Source: Clostridium sp. CAG:440 (lineage in GTDB: Bacteria; Bacillota; Clostridia; TANB77; CAG-508). Taken from it: 29,392 nucleotides of DNA. A model generated the notes under the pieces. The model was not told the DNA's origin, searched no databases, and saw only the letters and a list, made by a program, of their open reading frames with translations. The translations under genes and the position numbers were made by a program. This document shows, piece by piece, positions 15,086 through 23,022 of the stretch (its first letter is position 1; each line of letters begins with the position of its first letter). The DNA lies in NCBI GenBank assembly GCA_000437215.1, contig FR898649.1, positions 1 through 29,392 on the forward strand, read 5' to 3'.

Positions 15086-17293
15086 ATGAAAAGTTTAATT
15101 TTATCAATTGATGGTATGACTTGTAGTGCATGCTCAAATGGATTAGAAAAATACTTAAATAAACAAAATGGAATATTTAATTCTAGCGTAAATTTAGTTA
15201 TGGCAAATGCAACAATAACCTATGATGAAAAAATCCTTAATCAAGAAAAGATAGAAAAATATATAAAACAAGCAGGTTTTAAGAGTTTAGGAGTATTTAA
15301 AAAAATAAACACAAAAAAGAATAGTAAAAAAGAAAAAATACAATTTATTATTTTTACAATTTTAGCAATTATTCTAATGTACATTGCCATGGGGCATATG
15401 GTAGGTTTGCCAATTATTAATTTTTTAAGCCCACATAATAACCCTATAAACTATACAATGTGTTTGTTAATTTTAGCAATTGCATTTTTAATATATGGCT
15501 ATGACATTTTAAAAAATGGATATAAAAACTTAATTCATAAAATACCAAATATGGACACATTAGTTGCAATAGGTGTTATAAGCAGTTTTGCATATAGTTT
15601 ATATGGTGTGTTTATGATATTTAAAGGGAATTTGCATTATGTAATGAATTTATATTTTGAATCTTCAGCAATAATAATTTATTTTGTTAAACTTGGAAGG
15701 TATATTGATAAAATAAGCAAAGACAAAACAAAAGAGGCAATACAAAAGTTAGTTGAAATTACACCAAATCAAGCAATTATTGAAGTTAATGGAGTTCAAA
15801 AACAAGTAACTCTTGATGAAATAAAAAAAGGTGATATAGTAATTTCAAAAGCAGGAGATAAAATTGCAGTAGATGGAGAAATAATTGAAGGAAATGCACA
15901 TTTAGACGAATCATTTATAACAGGTGAAAGTAAACCAGTAGCAAAAAACGTTGGAGAAAAAGTAATTGCAGGAAGTTTAAATTATGATGGATTTATAAAA
16001 TATAAAGCAGAAAGAATAGGAAAAGAATCAACCATATCAGAAATAGTAAAATTAGTTATAGAAGCAAGTAATACAAAAGCACCAATAGCAAAAATTGCAG
16101 ATAAAATTTCTGGGTATTTTGTGCCAACAGTTATCGTAATTGCAATAATAACTTTTGTTTCATATTTGTTTTTAGGTTATGATATAAAAACAGCGTTAAG
16201 CACATTTATTACAGTATTGGTAGTTGCTTGCCCTTGTAGTTTGGGACTTGCAACACCACTTGCAATAGTTATAAGTGAAGGGCTATGTGCTGGAAATGGA
16301 ATACTAGTAAAGAAAAGTGAAATACTAGAAAATGCTTCTAAAATTAATACAATAGTATTTGACAAAACAGGTACATTAACATATGGAAAATTAAAAATTT
16401 CAAAAATATATAATTATAGTAATATTCCACAAAAACAGTTAATGAAAATGGTAGGAAGTATAGAAGAAAAATCAACACACCCAATAGGAAAAGCTTTTAT
16501 GGACTACATGGTAGAAAATAAAATTGAAAAACTAAATGTGGAAAATATGAAAAATATTGCAGGATACGGAATAATTGGAACAATTAATAATGAAAAAATA
16601 ATATTAGGAAATAGAAAAATAATTGAAAAGTTTTCTATTGAAAATAATCATTTAAAAGATGAAGAAGATTTAGCTTTAGATGGAAATAGTATTGTTTATG
16701 TTGCAAATGAAAATAAAATTTTAGCTTTAATTGGTGTTAATGATGTTGTAAGAGAAAATGCTAAAGATGTTATTAAAGAACTAAAAAAATATAATGTAAA
16801 AACAATAATGCTAACAGGAGATAATAAGCAAACAGCAGAGAAAATAGGTGAAGAGCTTGAAATAGCAGAAGTAATTTCGAATGTTTTGCCATCTCAAAAG
16901 TCTGATACTATAAAAAGCCTAAAAGAAAATGGGAATAAAGTTATGATGTGTGGTGATGGTATAAATGATAGTCCTGCACTAACAAATGCAGATATTGGAG
17001 TAAGCGTAAAAAGTGGAACTGATATTGCAATGGATTCAAGTGATGTTATTTTAACGAAAAATGATTTATATTCAATATTAAAATTAATAAAAATTAGTGA
17101 AAAAACAGTTAAAAATATAAAGCAAAATTTATTTTGGGCATTTTTTTATAATTGTTTGATGATACCTGTTGCTATTGGATTTTTTAAACCATTAGGAATT
17201 TCTATAAATCCTATGATTGCAAGTTTAGCAATGGTATTTAGTAGTTTAACAGTAATTTTAAATGCTTTAAGACTAAAAAAACTAAAAATTTAA
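15086..17293 (+). CDS. copA: Copper-exporting P1B-type ATPase
   Basis: 735 residues. One N-terminal HMA domain (GMTCSAC, C13 and C16) precedes the eight-helix P1B core. TGES (279-282) lies in the actuator domain, CPC (382-384) is the membrane metal site, DKTGTLT (D426 phosphorylated) and HP (465-466) are in the nucleotide domain, and GDGIND is at 623-628. The last two helices carry YN (688-689) and MVFSS (716-720), the residues that mark Cu(I) pumps. It probably exports Cu(I), with CopZ as donor. Many CopA proteins have two HMA domains; here the second may be replaced by the separate CopZ. Ends in a terminator shared with spoIVA. Confidence 0.95.
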   Translation: MKSLILSIDGMTCSACSNGLEKYLNKQNGIFNSSVNLVMANATITYDEKILNQEKIEKYIKQAGFKSLGVFKKINTKKNSKKEKIQFIIFTILAIILMYIAMGHMVGLPIINFLSPHNNPINYTMCLLILAIAFLIYGYDILKNGYKNLIHKIPNMDTLVAIGVISSFAYSLYGVFMIFKGNLHYVMNLYFESSAIIIYFVKLGRYIDKISKDKTKEAIQKLVEITPNQAIIEVNGVQKQVTLDEIKKGDIVISKAGDKIAVDGEIIEGNAHLDESFITGESKPVAKNVGEKVIAGSLNYDGFIKYKAERIGKESTISEIVKLVIEASNTKAPIAKIADKISGYFVPTVIVIAIITFVSYLFLGYDIKTALSTFITVLVVACPCSLGLATPLAIVISEGLCAGNGILVKKSEILENASKINTIVFDKTGTLTYGKLKISKIYNYSNIPQKQLMKMVGSIEEKSTHPIGKAFMDYMVENKIEKLNVENMKNIAGYGIIGTINNEKIILGNRKIIEKFSIENNHLKDEEDLALDGNSIVYVANENKILALIGVNDVVRENAKDVIKELKKYNVKTIMLTGDNKQTAEKIGEELEIAEVISNVLPSQKSDTIKSLKENGNKVMMCGDGINDSPALTNADIGVSVKSGTDIAMDSSDVILTKNDLYSILKLIKISEKTVKNIKQNLFWAFFYNCLMIPVAIGFFKPLGISINPMIASLAMVFSSLTVILNALRLKKLKI

Positions 17294-17331
17294 AAATTAT
17301 ATATGTTAAAAAAGTTTATATAAAAATAAGT

Positions 17332-17375
17332 AAAAGTAATTGAGGTAAAATTTACTTCAATTACTTTTATTTATT
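17332..17375. terminator. Bidirectional terminator between copA and spoIVA
   Basis: AAAAGTAATTGA (17332-17343) pairs with TCAATTACTTTT (17357-17368), and the stem continues inward with GTAAA/TTTAC after one mismatch. T-rich on the right and A-rich on the left, it serves both converging genes. Confidence 0.88.
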
Positions 17376-18854
17376 TTAAAGAATAATACAAATTAATCCA
17401 CCAGAACCTTCATTAACAATTCTTTCTAATGTTTCTTGAAGTTTCATTTGAGCATCTTCTGGCATTTTTGCAAGCTTTGTTTGAAGTCCTTCGTTTACAA
17501 GTTCATGTAAACTCTTTCCAAAAATATTAGATTCCCAAATTTTTTTAGGGTCATTTTCAAATTCAGAAAGAAGATAATTTACTAATTCTTCAGATTGTTT
17601 TTCAGATCCAACAATTGGTGAGACCTCGGTTTGAATATCAGCTTTAATCATATGTATGCTAGGTGCTGTTGCTTTTAGTTTAACACCAAATCTAGAACCT
17701 TGTTTTACCATTTCTGGTTCATCCAATATAAGTTCATCCATAGAAGGAGTAACTATACCATAACCTTTAGCATTTACTTCTTCCAATGCATATGCAATTT
17801 TATCATATTTTTTCTTTGTTTTAGAAAGACCAGAAATTATGCTAAATAAGTCACCTTCATTTGTCATTTCTACACCTGTGATTTCAGAAAGAACCTTATA
17901 AAATAGATTTTCTTTTAAAGTAATAGAAACATTAACATTTCCTGTACCTAATTCAATACTAGTTATAGATGTCTTTTCTATAATTTCAGTTTGAGAAATA
18001 GAAGCAGTAGCAGAAGATACTTCTTTTAAAATATTTATATTAGAAAATGCATTTTTTATTTCATTATATAGTTCTGTTTTTAATGGATGAGAAAAATCTA
18101 AACCATCAATCCATCTTGGGAATTTTATATTAATTTGCTCAATAGGAAATTCATATAAAATTTTAGAAAACATGTTATTTATATCATCAATAGAAAGTTG
18201 TTCACAGTTTGTAGGAAGAACAGTACAACCATATTTTTCACTTAATTTTTCAGAAAGCTTTGTTGTATAGTCAGAGCTTGGATTATTAGAATTTAAAATT
18301 ATAACAAATGGTTTGTTTAAAGCTTTTAATTCAGAAACAACACGTTCTTCGGCTTTAATATAATCTTCCCTTGGAATGTCTGTTATTGAACCATCTGTTG
18401 TAATTAAAACTCCAATTGTAGAATGTTCTTCAATTACTTTTTTAGTTCCAATTTCTGCAGCTTTTTCAAATGGAATTTCTTGGTCAGACCAAGGAGTTTT
18501 AACCATTCTTGGCATATCATCTTCTAAATATCCAATTGCATTATCAACTAAATAACCAACACAATCAACAAGCCTTGTTTTAAATTTTAAATTATTGTCT
18601 AGTGTAATTTCAATTGCCTCATTTGGAACAAACTTTGGCTCTGTTGTCATTATTGTTTTACCGCCAGCACTTTGTGGAAGTTCATCTTTTGCTCTTTCTT
18701 TTTTGTATTCATTATCAATATTAGGAATTACTAATAAATCCATGAATCTTTTAATAAATGTTGATTTTCCTGTTCTTACAGGTCCTACAACTCCTACATA
18801 AATGTCACCTTGTGTCCTACTACTTATATCTTGATATAGACCTATATTTTTCAT
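17376..18854 (-). CDS. spoIVA: Stage IV sporulation protein A (spore coat basement ATPase)
   Basis: 492 residues, exactly the length of the Bacillus subtilis protein. SpoIVA hydrolyses ATP to polymerise on the forespore surface in the mother cell and forms the base of the coat. The N-terminal TRAFAC-class domain has Walker A GPVRTGKST (24-32; K30) and begins MKNIGLYQDISSRTQGDIYVG, the highly conserved family start. TTDGSITDIPREDY and VILNSNNP follow. The C-terminus ends GGLICIIL; the hydrophobic tail anchors it to the forespore membrane through SpoVM. AAAGGAGG lies before the ATG. A possible SigE promoter lies upstream (18911-18938). Presence of this gene is the best evidence that the organism makes endospores. 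Confidence 0.97.
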   Translation of the reverse strand: MKNIGLYQDISSRTQGDIYVGVVGPVRTGKSTFIKRFMDLLVIPNIDNEYKKERAKDELPQSAGGKTIMTTEPKFVPNEAIEITLDNNLKFKTRLVDCVGYLVDNAIGYLEDDMPRMVKTPWSDQEIPFEKAAEIGTKKVIEEHSTIGVLITTDGSITDIPREDYIKAEERVVSELKALNKPFVIILNSNNPSSDYTTKLSEKLSEKYGCTVLPTNCEQLSIDDINNMFSKILYEFPIEQINIKFPRWIDGLDFSHPLKTELYNEIKNAFSNINILKEVSSATASISQTEIIEKTSITSIELGTGNVNVSITLKENLFYKVLSEITGVEMTNEGDLFSIISGLSKTKKKYDKIAYALEEVNAKGYGIVTPSMDELILDEPEMVKQGSRFGVKLKATAPSIHMIKADIQTEVSPIVGSEKQSEELVNYLLSEFENDPKKIWESNIFGKSLHELVNEGLQTKLAKMPEDAQMKLQETLERIVNEGSGGLICIIL

Positions 18855-18910
18855 CTATATACCTCCTTTAATTTCAAGAAAAATGTTTGTACTAAATAAC
18901 TTTAATTAAT

Positions 18911-18938
18911 TTATATTGGCAAGAAATTAAGAATATGA
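18911..18938 (-). promoter_or_regulatory. Candidate SigE promoter of spoIVA
   Basis: On the minus strand TCATATT (plus 18932-18938), a 13-base spacer, then CAATATAA (plus 18911-18918). The first box fits the SigE -35 well; the second only partly fits CATACAnT. In B. subtilis spoIVA is under SigE. Confidence 0.4.
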
Positions 18939-18955
18939 CAAGTTTTTAAAAATAA

Positions 18956-18984
18956 TTGCTAAATTAAAAATTATGTGATACAAT
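18956..18984 (+). promoter_or_regulatory. SigA-type promoter of the UDP-sugar pyrophosphorylase gene
   Basis: TTGCTA (18956-18961), 17-base spacer, TACAAT (18979-18984) with an extended TGA in front. Confidence 0.7.
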
Positions 18985-19047
18985 AGCAAATGTTAAAATA
19001 GAAACATATTATGTAATAAATAAAAATTGAAAGGAATGAAAACTAGT

Positions 19048-20301
19048 ATGAACGATATAGAAAAAGCAAAAGAAATATTAAACCAATATAATCAATGTCA
19101 TGTTGCTAGTTTATTCGATAAAATAGATAAAGCAAAACAAGAAGAATTAGCAAAACAGGTATTAAATATAGATTTTCATAAAATAGTAGAATTGTATGAT
19201 AATACAAAAAAAGAAATCGAAATAAAAGATAAAGAAATTAAACCAATAGAATATTTAGATAAAGAAAAAATGTCTAAAGAAGAAAAAGAAAAATTTGATA
19301 ATTTGGGAATAGATGTTATAAAAAAAGGACAATATGCTGTTGTAACTATGGCAGGAGGACAGGGAACAAGATTAGGGCATACTGGACCTAAGGGAACTTT
19401 TAAATTAGACGTATATGGTAAAGGAAAATATTTATTTGAAATTTTAGCAGAAAATTTAAAAGAAGCCAATAAAACTTATATGGTAACAATCCCATGGTAC
19501 ATAATGACAAGTAGAGAAAATAACAAAATGACAAGAGACTTTTTAGAAAAAAATAATTATTTTGGTTATGATAAAAATGCAGTTACAATTTTTATACAAG
19601 GCGAATTACCATTAGTAGATGTTAATGGGAAATTTTTGATAAGCAAAGAAATGAAAATAAAAGAAGCATCTGATGGAAATGGTGGAACATATGCATCACT
19701 ACGTTCTAGCGGAGCTTTAGCAAATATGAAAGAAAGAGGAATTAAGTGGGTATTTATTGGAAGTGTAGATAATGCACTTCTAAAAATGGTAGATACAACT
19801 TTGTTAGGAATGGCAATAGATAAAGGCTATGAAATCGCATCAAAGTCTGTTGTTAAGGCAAACCCAAAAGAAAGAGTTGGAGTATTTTGCAAAATGAATA
19901 ATCATCCAAAGGTTATTGAATATACAGAACTTCCAGAAAAAATGGCAGAAGAAATTGACCAAAATGGAGAACTTAAATATGGTGAATCACACATAATGTG
20001 CAACTTATTTACAATTGATGCTATAGAAAAAATAAGTAAAGAACCATTAATGTATCATAGTGCATTTAAGAAAAATTCATATATTGACGAAAACGGAAAA
20101 GAAGTAATTCCAGAAGAGCCAAATTCATATAAATTTGAATCATTTATTTTCGATGCCTTTGAATTTTTTGATGATATAGCAATTATGAGAGGAAAAAGAG
20201 AAGATGACTTTGCACCAGTAAAAAACAAAGAAGGAGCAGATAGCCCTAAAACAGCCAAAGAACTTTATGAAAAATACTGGGAAAAACATGGAAAAAAATA
20301 A
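19048..20301 (+). CDS. Eukaryotic-type UDP-N-acetylglucosamine (UDP-sugar) pyrophosphorylase
   Basis: 417 residues from ATG 19048, chosen for AAAGGA 12 bases upstream; TTG 19027 and ATG 19036 are in frame but have no properly spaced site. The UDPGP fold is clear: VVTMAGGQGTRLGHTGPKG (98-116) is the UTP-binding loop, and GSVDNALLKMVDTTLLG, ASKSVVKANPKERVGVFCK and VIEYTEL match the AGX/UAP1 branch, which joins UTP to GlcNAc-1-P. The N-terminal 90 residues form the helical region of that branch. Bacteria normally use GlmU for this step. The next gene encodes a GlmU-like acetyltransferase, so this pair probably makes UDP-GlcNAc for peptidoglycan. UDP-glucose or UDP-GalNAc as product cannot be excluded. 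Confidence 0.88.
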   Translation: MNDIEKAKEILNQYNQCHVASLFDKIDKAKQEELAKQVLNIDFHKIVELYDNTKKEIEIKDKEIKPIEYLDKEKMSKEEKEKFDNLGIDVIKKGQYAVVTMAGGQGTRLGHTGPKGTFKLDVYGKGKYLFEILAENLKEANKTYMVTIPWYIMTSRENNKMTRDFLEKNNYFGYDKNAVTIFIQGELPLVDVNGKFLISKEMKIKEASDGNGGTYASLRSSGALANMKERGIKWVFIGSVDNALLKMVDTTLLGMAIDKGYEIASKSVVKANPKERVGVFCKMNNHPKVIEYTELPEKMAEEIDQNGELKYGESHIMCNLFTIDAIEKISKEPLMYHSAFKKNSYIDENGKEVIPEEPNSYKFESFIFDAFEFFDDIAIMRGKREDDFAPVKNKEGADSPKTAKELYEKYWEKHGKK

Positions 20302-20316
20302 TCAAGGAGTTTAAAA

Positions 20317-20982
20317 ATGGAAGAAGTTAAAATTAAAAATTTATATAATTTAAATGAAACAATAGCTGCAAAAGTATTTGAAGGTGTAACATATCCTTGG
20401 GAGGTTTTACCTAAAATTAGTGATTTTATAATACAATTAGGAAATACATTAGATTTAAATGATTATGATAAAATAGAAGACAATATTTGGATTGCAAAAT
20501 CTGCAAAAGTTGCACCAACTGCTTTTATTGCAGGCCCAGCAATTATTGGAAAAAATGCGGAAATAAGACACTGTGCATTTATTAGAGGAAATGCTATTGT
20601 TGGAGAGAATGCTGTTGTTGGTAACTCAACAGAATTAAAAAATGTAATATTATTTAACAATGTTCAAGTTCCTCATTATAATTATGTGGGTGATTCAATA
20701 TTAGGTTACAAAGCACATATGGGTGCAGGATCTATTACATCAAATGTTAAGTCAGACAAAAAACTTGTAGTTGTAAAAAATGGAACTGAAAGAATCGAAA
20801 CAGGGCTTAAAAAATTTGGCGCTATGATTGGTGATAATGTTGAGATTGGATGTGGTTCAATTTTAAATCCAGGTACTGTAATTGGAATAAATACTAATAT
20901 TTATCCGTTATCTTCAGTAAGAGGAGTAGTTGCAAAAAATAGTATTTACAAAAACCAAAATGAAATAGTAGATAAAAAATAA
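20317..20982 (+). CDS. Left-handed beta-helix acetyltransferase, GlmU C-terminal-domain-like
   Basis: 221 residues; AAGGAG before the ATG. From residue about 58 the chain shows hexapeptide repeats (IWIAKSAKVAPTAFIAGPAIIG and on), the left-handed beta-helix of acyltransferases. The segment VGNSTELKNVILFNNVQVPHYNYVGDS then MGAGSITSNVK lines up with GlmU VGNFVEMK..AGHLTYLGD..IGAGTITCNYD. H120 takes the place of the GlmU catalytic His363. It likely acetylates glucosamine-1-P with acetyl-CoA. The N-terminal 55 residues are helical and not the GlmU uridylyltransferase. Only 15 bases separate it from the pyrophosphorylase gene, giving an operon that covers both GlmU activities. Confidence 0.85.
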   Translation: MEEVKIKNLYNLNETIAAKVFEGVTYPWEVLPKISDFIIQLGNTLDLNDYDKIEDNIWIAKSAKVAPTAFIAGPAIIGKNAEIRHCAFIRGNAIVGENAVVGNSTELKNVILFNNVQVPHYNYVGDSILGYKAHMGAGSITSNVKSDKKLVVVKNGTERIETGLKKFGAMIGDNVEIGCGSILNPGTVIGINTNIYPLSSVRGVVAKNSIYKNQNEIVDKK

Positions 20983-21023
20983 TAATATATAATTGCTAAA
21001 TTTATATAAATTAAGTAATAAAA

Positions 21024-21070
21024 AAATAAAAAACCAGCATTTTAATATAATAAAATGCTGATTTTTTGGT
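21024..21070. terminator. Bidirectional terminator
   Basis: CAGCATTTTA (21035-21044) pairs with TAAAATGCTG (21051-21060), flanked by an A-run on the left and a T-run on the right. It serves the acetyltransferase operon and the converging YvlD-type gene. Confidence 0.88.
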
Positions 21071-21098
21071 TCCTAAAAATCTAAAAAATTAACAATTG

Positions 21099-21473
21099 TT
21101 ACATAGTTTGATTTCCAGGTAGAAAATAGTCAATTACACCGTAAATTAAAGCTCCTATTATAGCAGCCATCCATGAAATAGAATATCCTGCTACAAAGAA
21201 TTGTGTTACATATAAAGTAATTGCTGCAAGTGCAAAACCTACAAACCCTTTACCAAATGGACTAGCATGCAAACCAGTAAATTTAACAATTAAATAATCT
21301 ATTACTGTTAATACGACTGCTGCAATTACTAAAGTCCAAAAATTATTTATAGTAAATCCAGGTGTAAAAAATGCTGTAATTGCAAGAACTATAGCAGCTC
21401 CAACCAATCTTCCAATAATTTGCCAAGCTGTAGATGCTCCACTAGCACTATTACTTTGAGTATTATTTGACAT
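21099..21473 (-). CDS. Small four-helix membrane protein, phage-holin-like (YvlD family)
   Basis: 124 residues; AAGGAGG ribosome binding site. After a polar Ser/Asn-rich start of about 15 residues there are four hydrophobic segments (about 18-36, 44-63, 75-95 and 100-118). TPGFTINNFWTLVIAAVVLTVIDYLI and GFVGFALAAITLYVTQFF fit the PF04020 family, often annotated as mycobacterial phage holin but found in many chromosomes, where in B. subtilis YvlD belongs to envelope-stress genes. There is no endolysin beside it, so a lytic role is unlikely. Divergent from the DUF421 gene. Confidence 0.8.
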   Translation of the reverse strand: MSNNTQSNSASGASTAWQIIGRLVGAAIVLAITAFFTPGFTINNFWTLVIAAVVLTVIDYLIVKFTGLHASPFGKGFVGFALAAITLYVTQFFVAGYSISWMAAIIGALIYGVIDYFLPGNQTM

Positions 21474-21652
21474 AAGTTTAACCTCCTTAGTTTGAAAATT
21501 TTAAATAGCAAAATTTTTCAAGGTTCTAAAATTATTATTAACAATAAATAATTTATTATTCAAAAAAAATAGTATAAATTATATAAAATTTGTAAAAAAT
21601 ATTTAAAAAATAAAATTTTTAAATTTATTTATATAAATCGGGAGATATAAAG

Positions 21653-22324
21653 ATGTTAATTACTTTTTTTAGAGCAATAGTTTTATATATTATAGTATTA
21701 GTAGTTATGAGATTAATGGGAAAAAGAGAAATTGGTCAACTTCAGCCATTTGAACTCGCAATATCAATTATGATTGCAGACTTAGCCTCAATTCCAATGA
21801 CAGAAATAGGAATACCAATTACAAATGGAATTATACCAATTTTAGGATTACTTATAATGCATTTAATAATATCTATCATAAATATGAAAAGTATAAAAGC
21901 AAGAGAAATTATATGTGGGAAGCCACGAATTTTAATATATAGAGGAAAAATAGACGAAAAAGCTTTAATAAAAGAAAGATTTACAATAAACGAGTTAGAA
22001 GAGAGGCTAAGAGGAAACAATATAATGAATTTGGGAGATATTGAATATGCAATACTTGAAACAAGTGGCCAAGTTACAGTAATTCCTAAACCAGAAAAAA
22101 GAAATGTAATAGCAGAAGATTTAAATATAACACCTGAATATGAAGGAATACCATATGACTTGGTTGTAGATGGAAAAGTAATGAACAAAAATTTAAAGAA
22201 AATAGGCAAGGACTATAATTGGTTAAAAAAAGAAGTAAGAAAGTTTAATATGAATCCAGAGGAAGCATTAATTGTAACTTATGATGGAAAAGGACAAATA
22301 TTTTGCCAGAAAAAGGAGAATTAA
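21653..22324 (+). CDS. DUF421 (YetF/YcaP-like) membrane protein
   Basis: 223 residues; GGGAGA before the ATG. Three N-terminal membrane helices (about 3-22, 36-55 and 60-78) with VVMRLMGKREIGQLQPFELAISIMIADLAS, the clear signature of DUF421, are followed by a cytoplasmic alpha/beta region. That region has GKPRILIYRGKIDEKALIKE, TINELEERLR and DIEYAILETSGQVTVIPK. The family is common in spore-formers; its biochemical role is not established. It is coupled to the DUF4363 gene, whose start lies two bases after its stop. Confidence 0.9.
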   Translation: MLITFFRAIVLYIIVLVVMRLMGKREIGQLQPFELAISIMIADLASIPMTEIGIPITNGIIPILGLLIMHLIISIINMKSIKAREIICGKPRILIYRGKIDEKALIKERFTINELEERLRGNNIMNLGDIEYAILETSGQVTVIPKPEKRNVIAEDLNITPEYEGIPYDLVVDGKVMNKNLKKIGKDYNWLKKEVRKFNMNPEEALIVTYDGKGQIFCQKKEN

Positions 22325-22326
22325 AA

Positions 22327-22722
22327 ATGTATAAGGAAAATATAATTTGTACAGTTATTATTGTATTAATAATAATTGGAAATATTATAACTCAAAAATA
22401 TACAAAAACTTCTGTTGAAGAAACATCTGCCACTTTAACAGAATTAAGAGAAGAAATAACAAAAGAGGATAATGAAATAAATGGAAATGAAGCTAAAGAA
22501 AAAATTGATAAAATTCATGAAATGTGGGACCAAAAACATGATTTATTGGCTTATTATATAGAACATGATGAACTTGAAAAAGTTGAAACAAACCTTACAG
22601 GGTTAAGAAGCTTTATTGAAAGTAAAGAGTATTCAGATGCATTGGCAGAACTAGACAAAACCGTATTTGTATTAAGACACATAGAAGACAAAAATAAATT
22701 TAATTTACAAAATGTATTTTAA
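22327..22722 (+). CDS. DUF4363 family protein
   Basis: 131 residues from ATG 22327, chosen for AAGGAG at 22313-22318; an in-frame TTG at 22303 lies inside the preceding gene. One N-terminal hydrophobic segment (about 5-20) anchors an otherwise helical, charged extracytoplasmic domain (EETSATLTELREEITKED, MWDQKHDLLAYYIEHDELEKVET, ALAELDKTVFVLRHIED). This size and pattern, next to DUF421, is the usual context of DUF4363 in Clostridia. The two probably form one membrane complex of unknown function. The TAA stop is two bases before palindromic element B. Confidence 0.85.
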   Translation: MYKENIICTVIIVLIIIGNIITQKYTKTSVEETSATLTELREEITKEDNEINGNEAKEKIDKIHEMWDQKHDLLAYYIEHDELEKVETNLTGLRSFIESKEYSDALAELDKTVFVLRHIEDKNKFNLQNVF

Positions 22723-22724
22723 AA

Positions 22725-23022
22725 TAGACAATGGGACGGGGTTTTTGTCTTAAGCTTTTCGAGGCTATTTTAAATTATACTTTATAAAATAAAAAAATAT
22801 TAAAAATAAAATTTTATTGTTCAAATAATTATCGTAGAAATTTTAAATTAATTTTATGGCTCCCTTCCATCAGGAGATGAACACTTTCCATAAAATTAAT
22901 ATAAAAATTTCTAACTCAATTATTTTCAATTCAAAAATTTTATTTTTAATAATTTTTTTATTTTAATCTATTTCTTTTAAAAGTCTCGAAAGCTTAAGAC
23001 AAAAACCCCGTCCCATTGTCTA
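22725..23022. repeat. Long palindromic element, copy B (MITE/REP-like)
   Basis: A 298-base interrupted palindrome. TAGACAATGGGACGGGG at the left end matches CCCCGTCCCATTGTCTA at the right, followed inward by TTTTTGTCTTAAGCTTTCGAG.. and its partner, and by AT-rich arms with TATTAAAAATAAAATTTT. The centre, ATTTTATGG..CTTCCATCAGGAGATG..CCATAAAAT, is the reverse complement of the centre of copy A (9464-9778). Unlike copy A it has single rather than doubled TAGACAA ends. It fills the gap between DUF4363 and the Lon-type gene, and its last bases are the Lon stop codon. No protein is encoded. Confidence 0.9.

Noticed and set aside
19027..19047. UDP-sugar pyrophosphorylase start at TTG 19027 or ATG 19036
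   Set aside because: Neither has a properly spaced ribosome binding site; AAAGGA overlaps or touches them and fits ATG 19048.
21099..21473. Prophage holin
   Set aside because: The holin-like family is common in chromosomes, and no lysin or other phage gene is near.
22303..22326. DUF4363 start at TTG 22303
   Set aside because: It lies in the DUF421 coding end, and AAGGAG at 22313-22318 fits ATG 22327.
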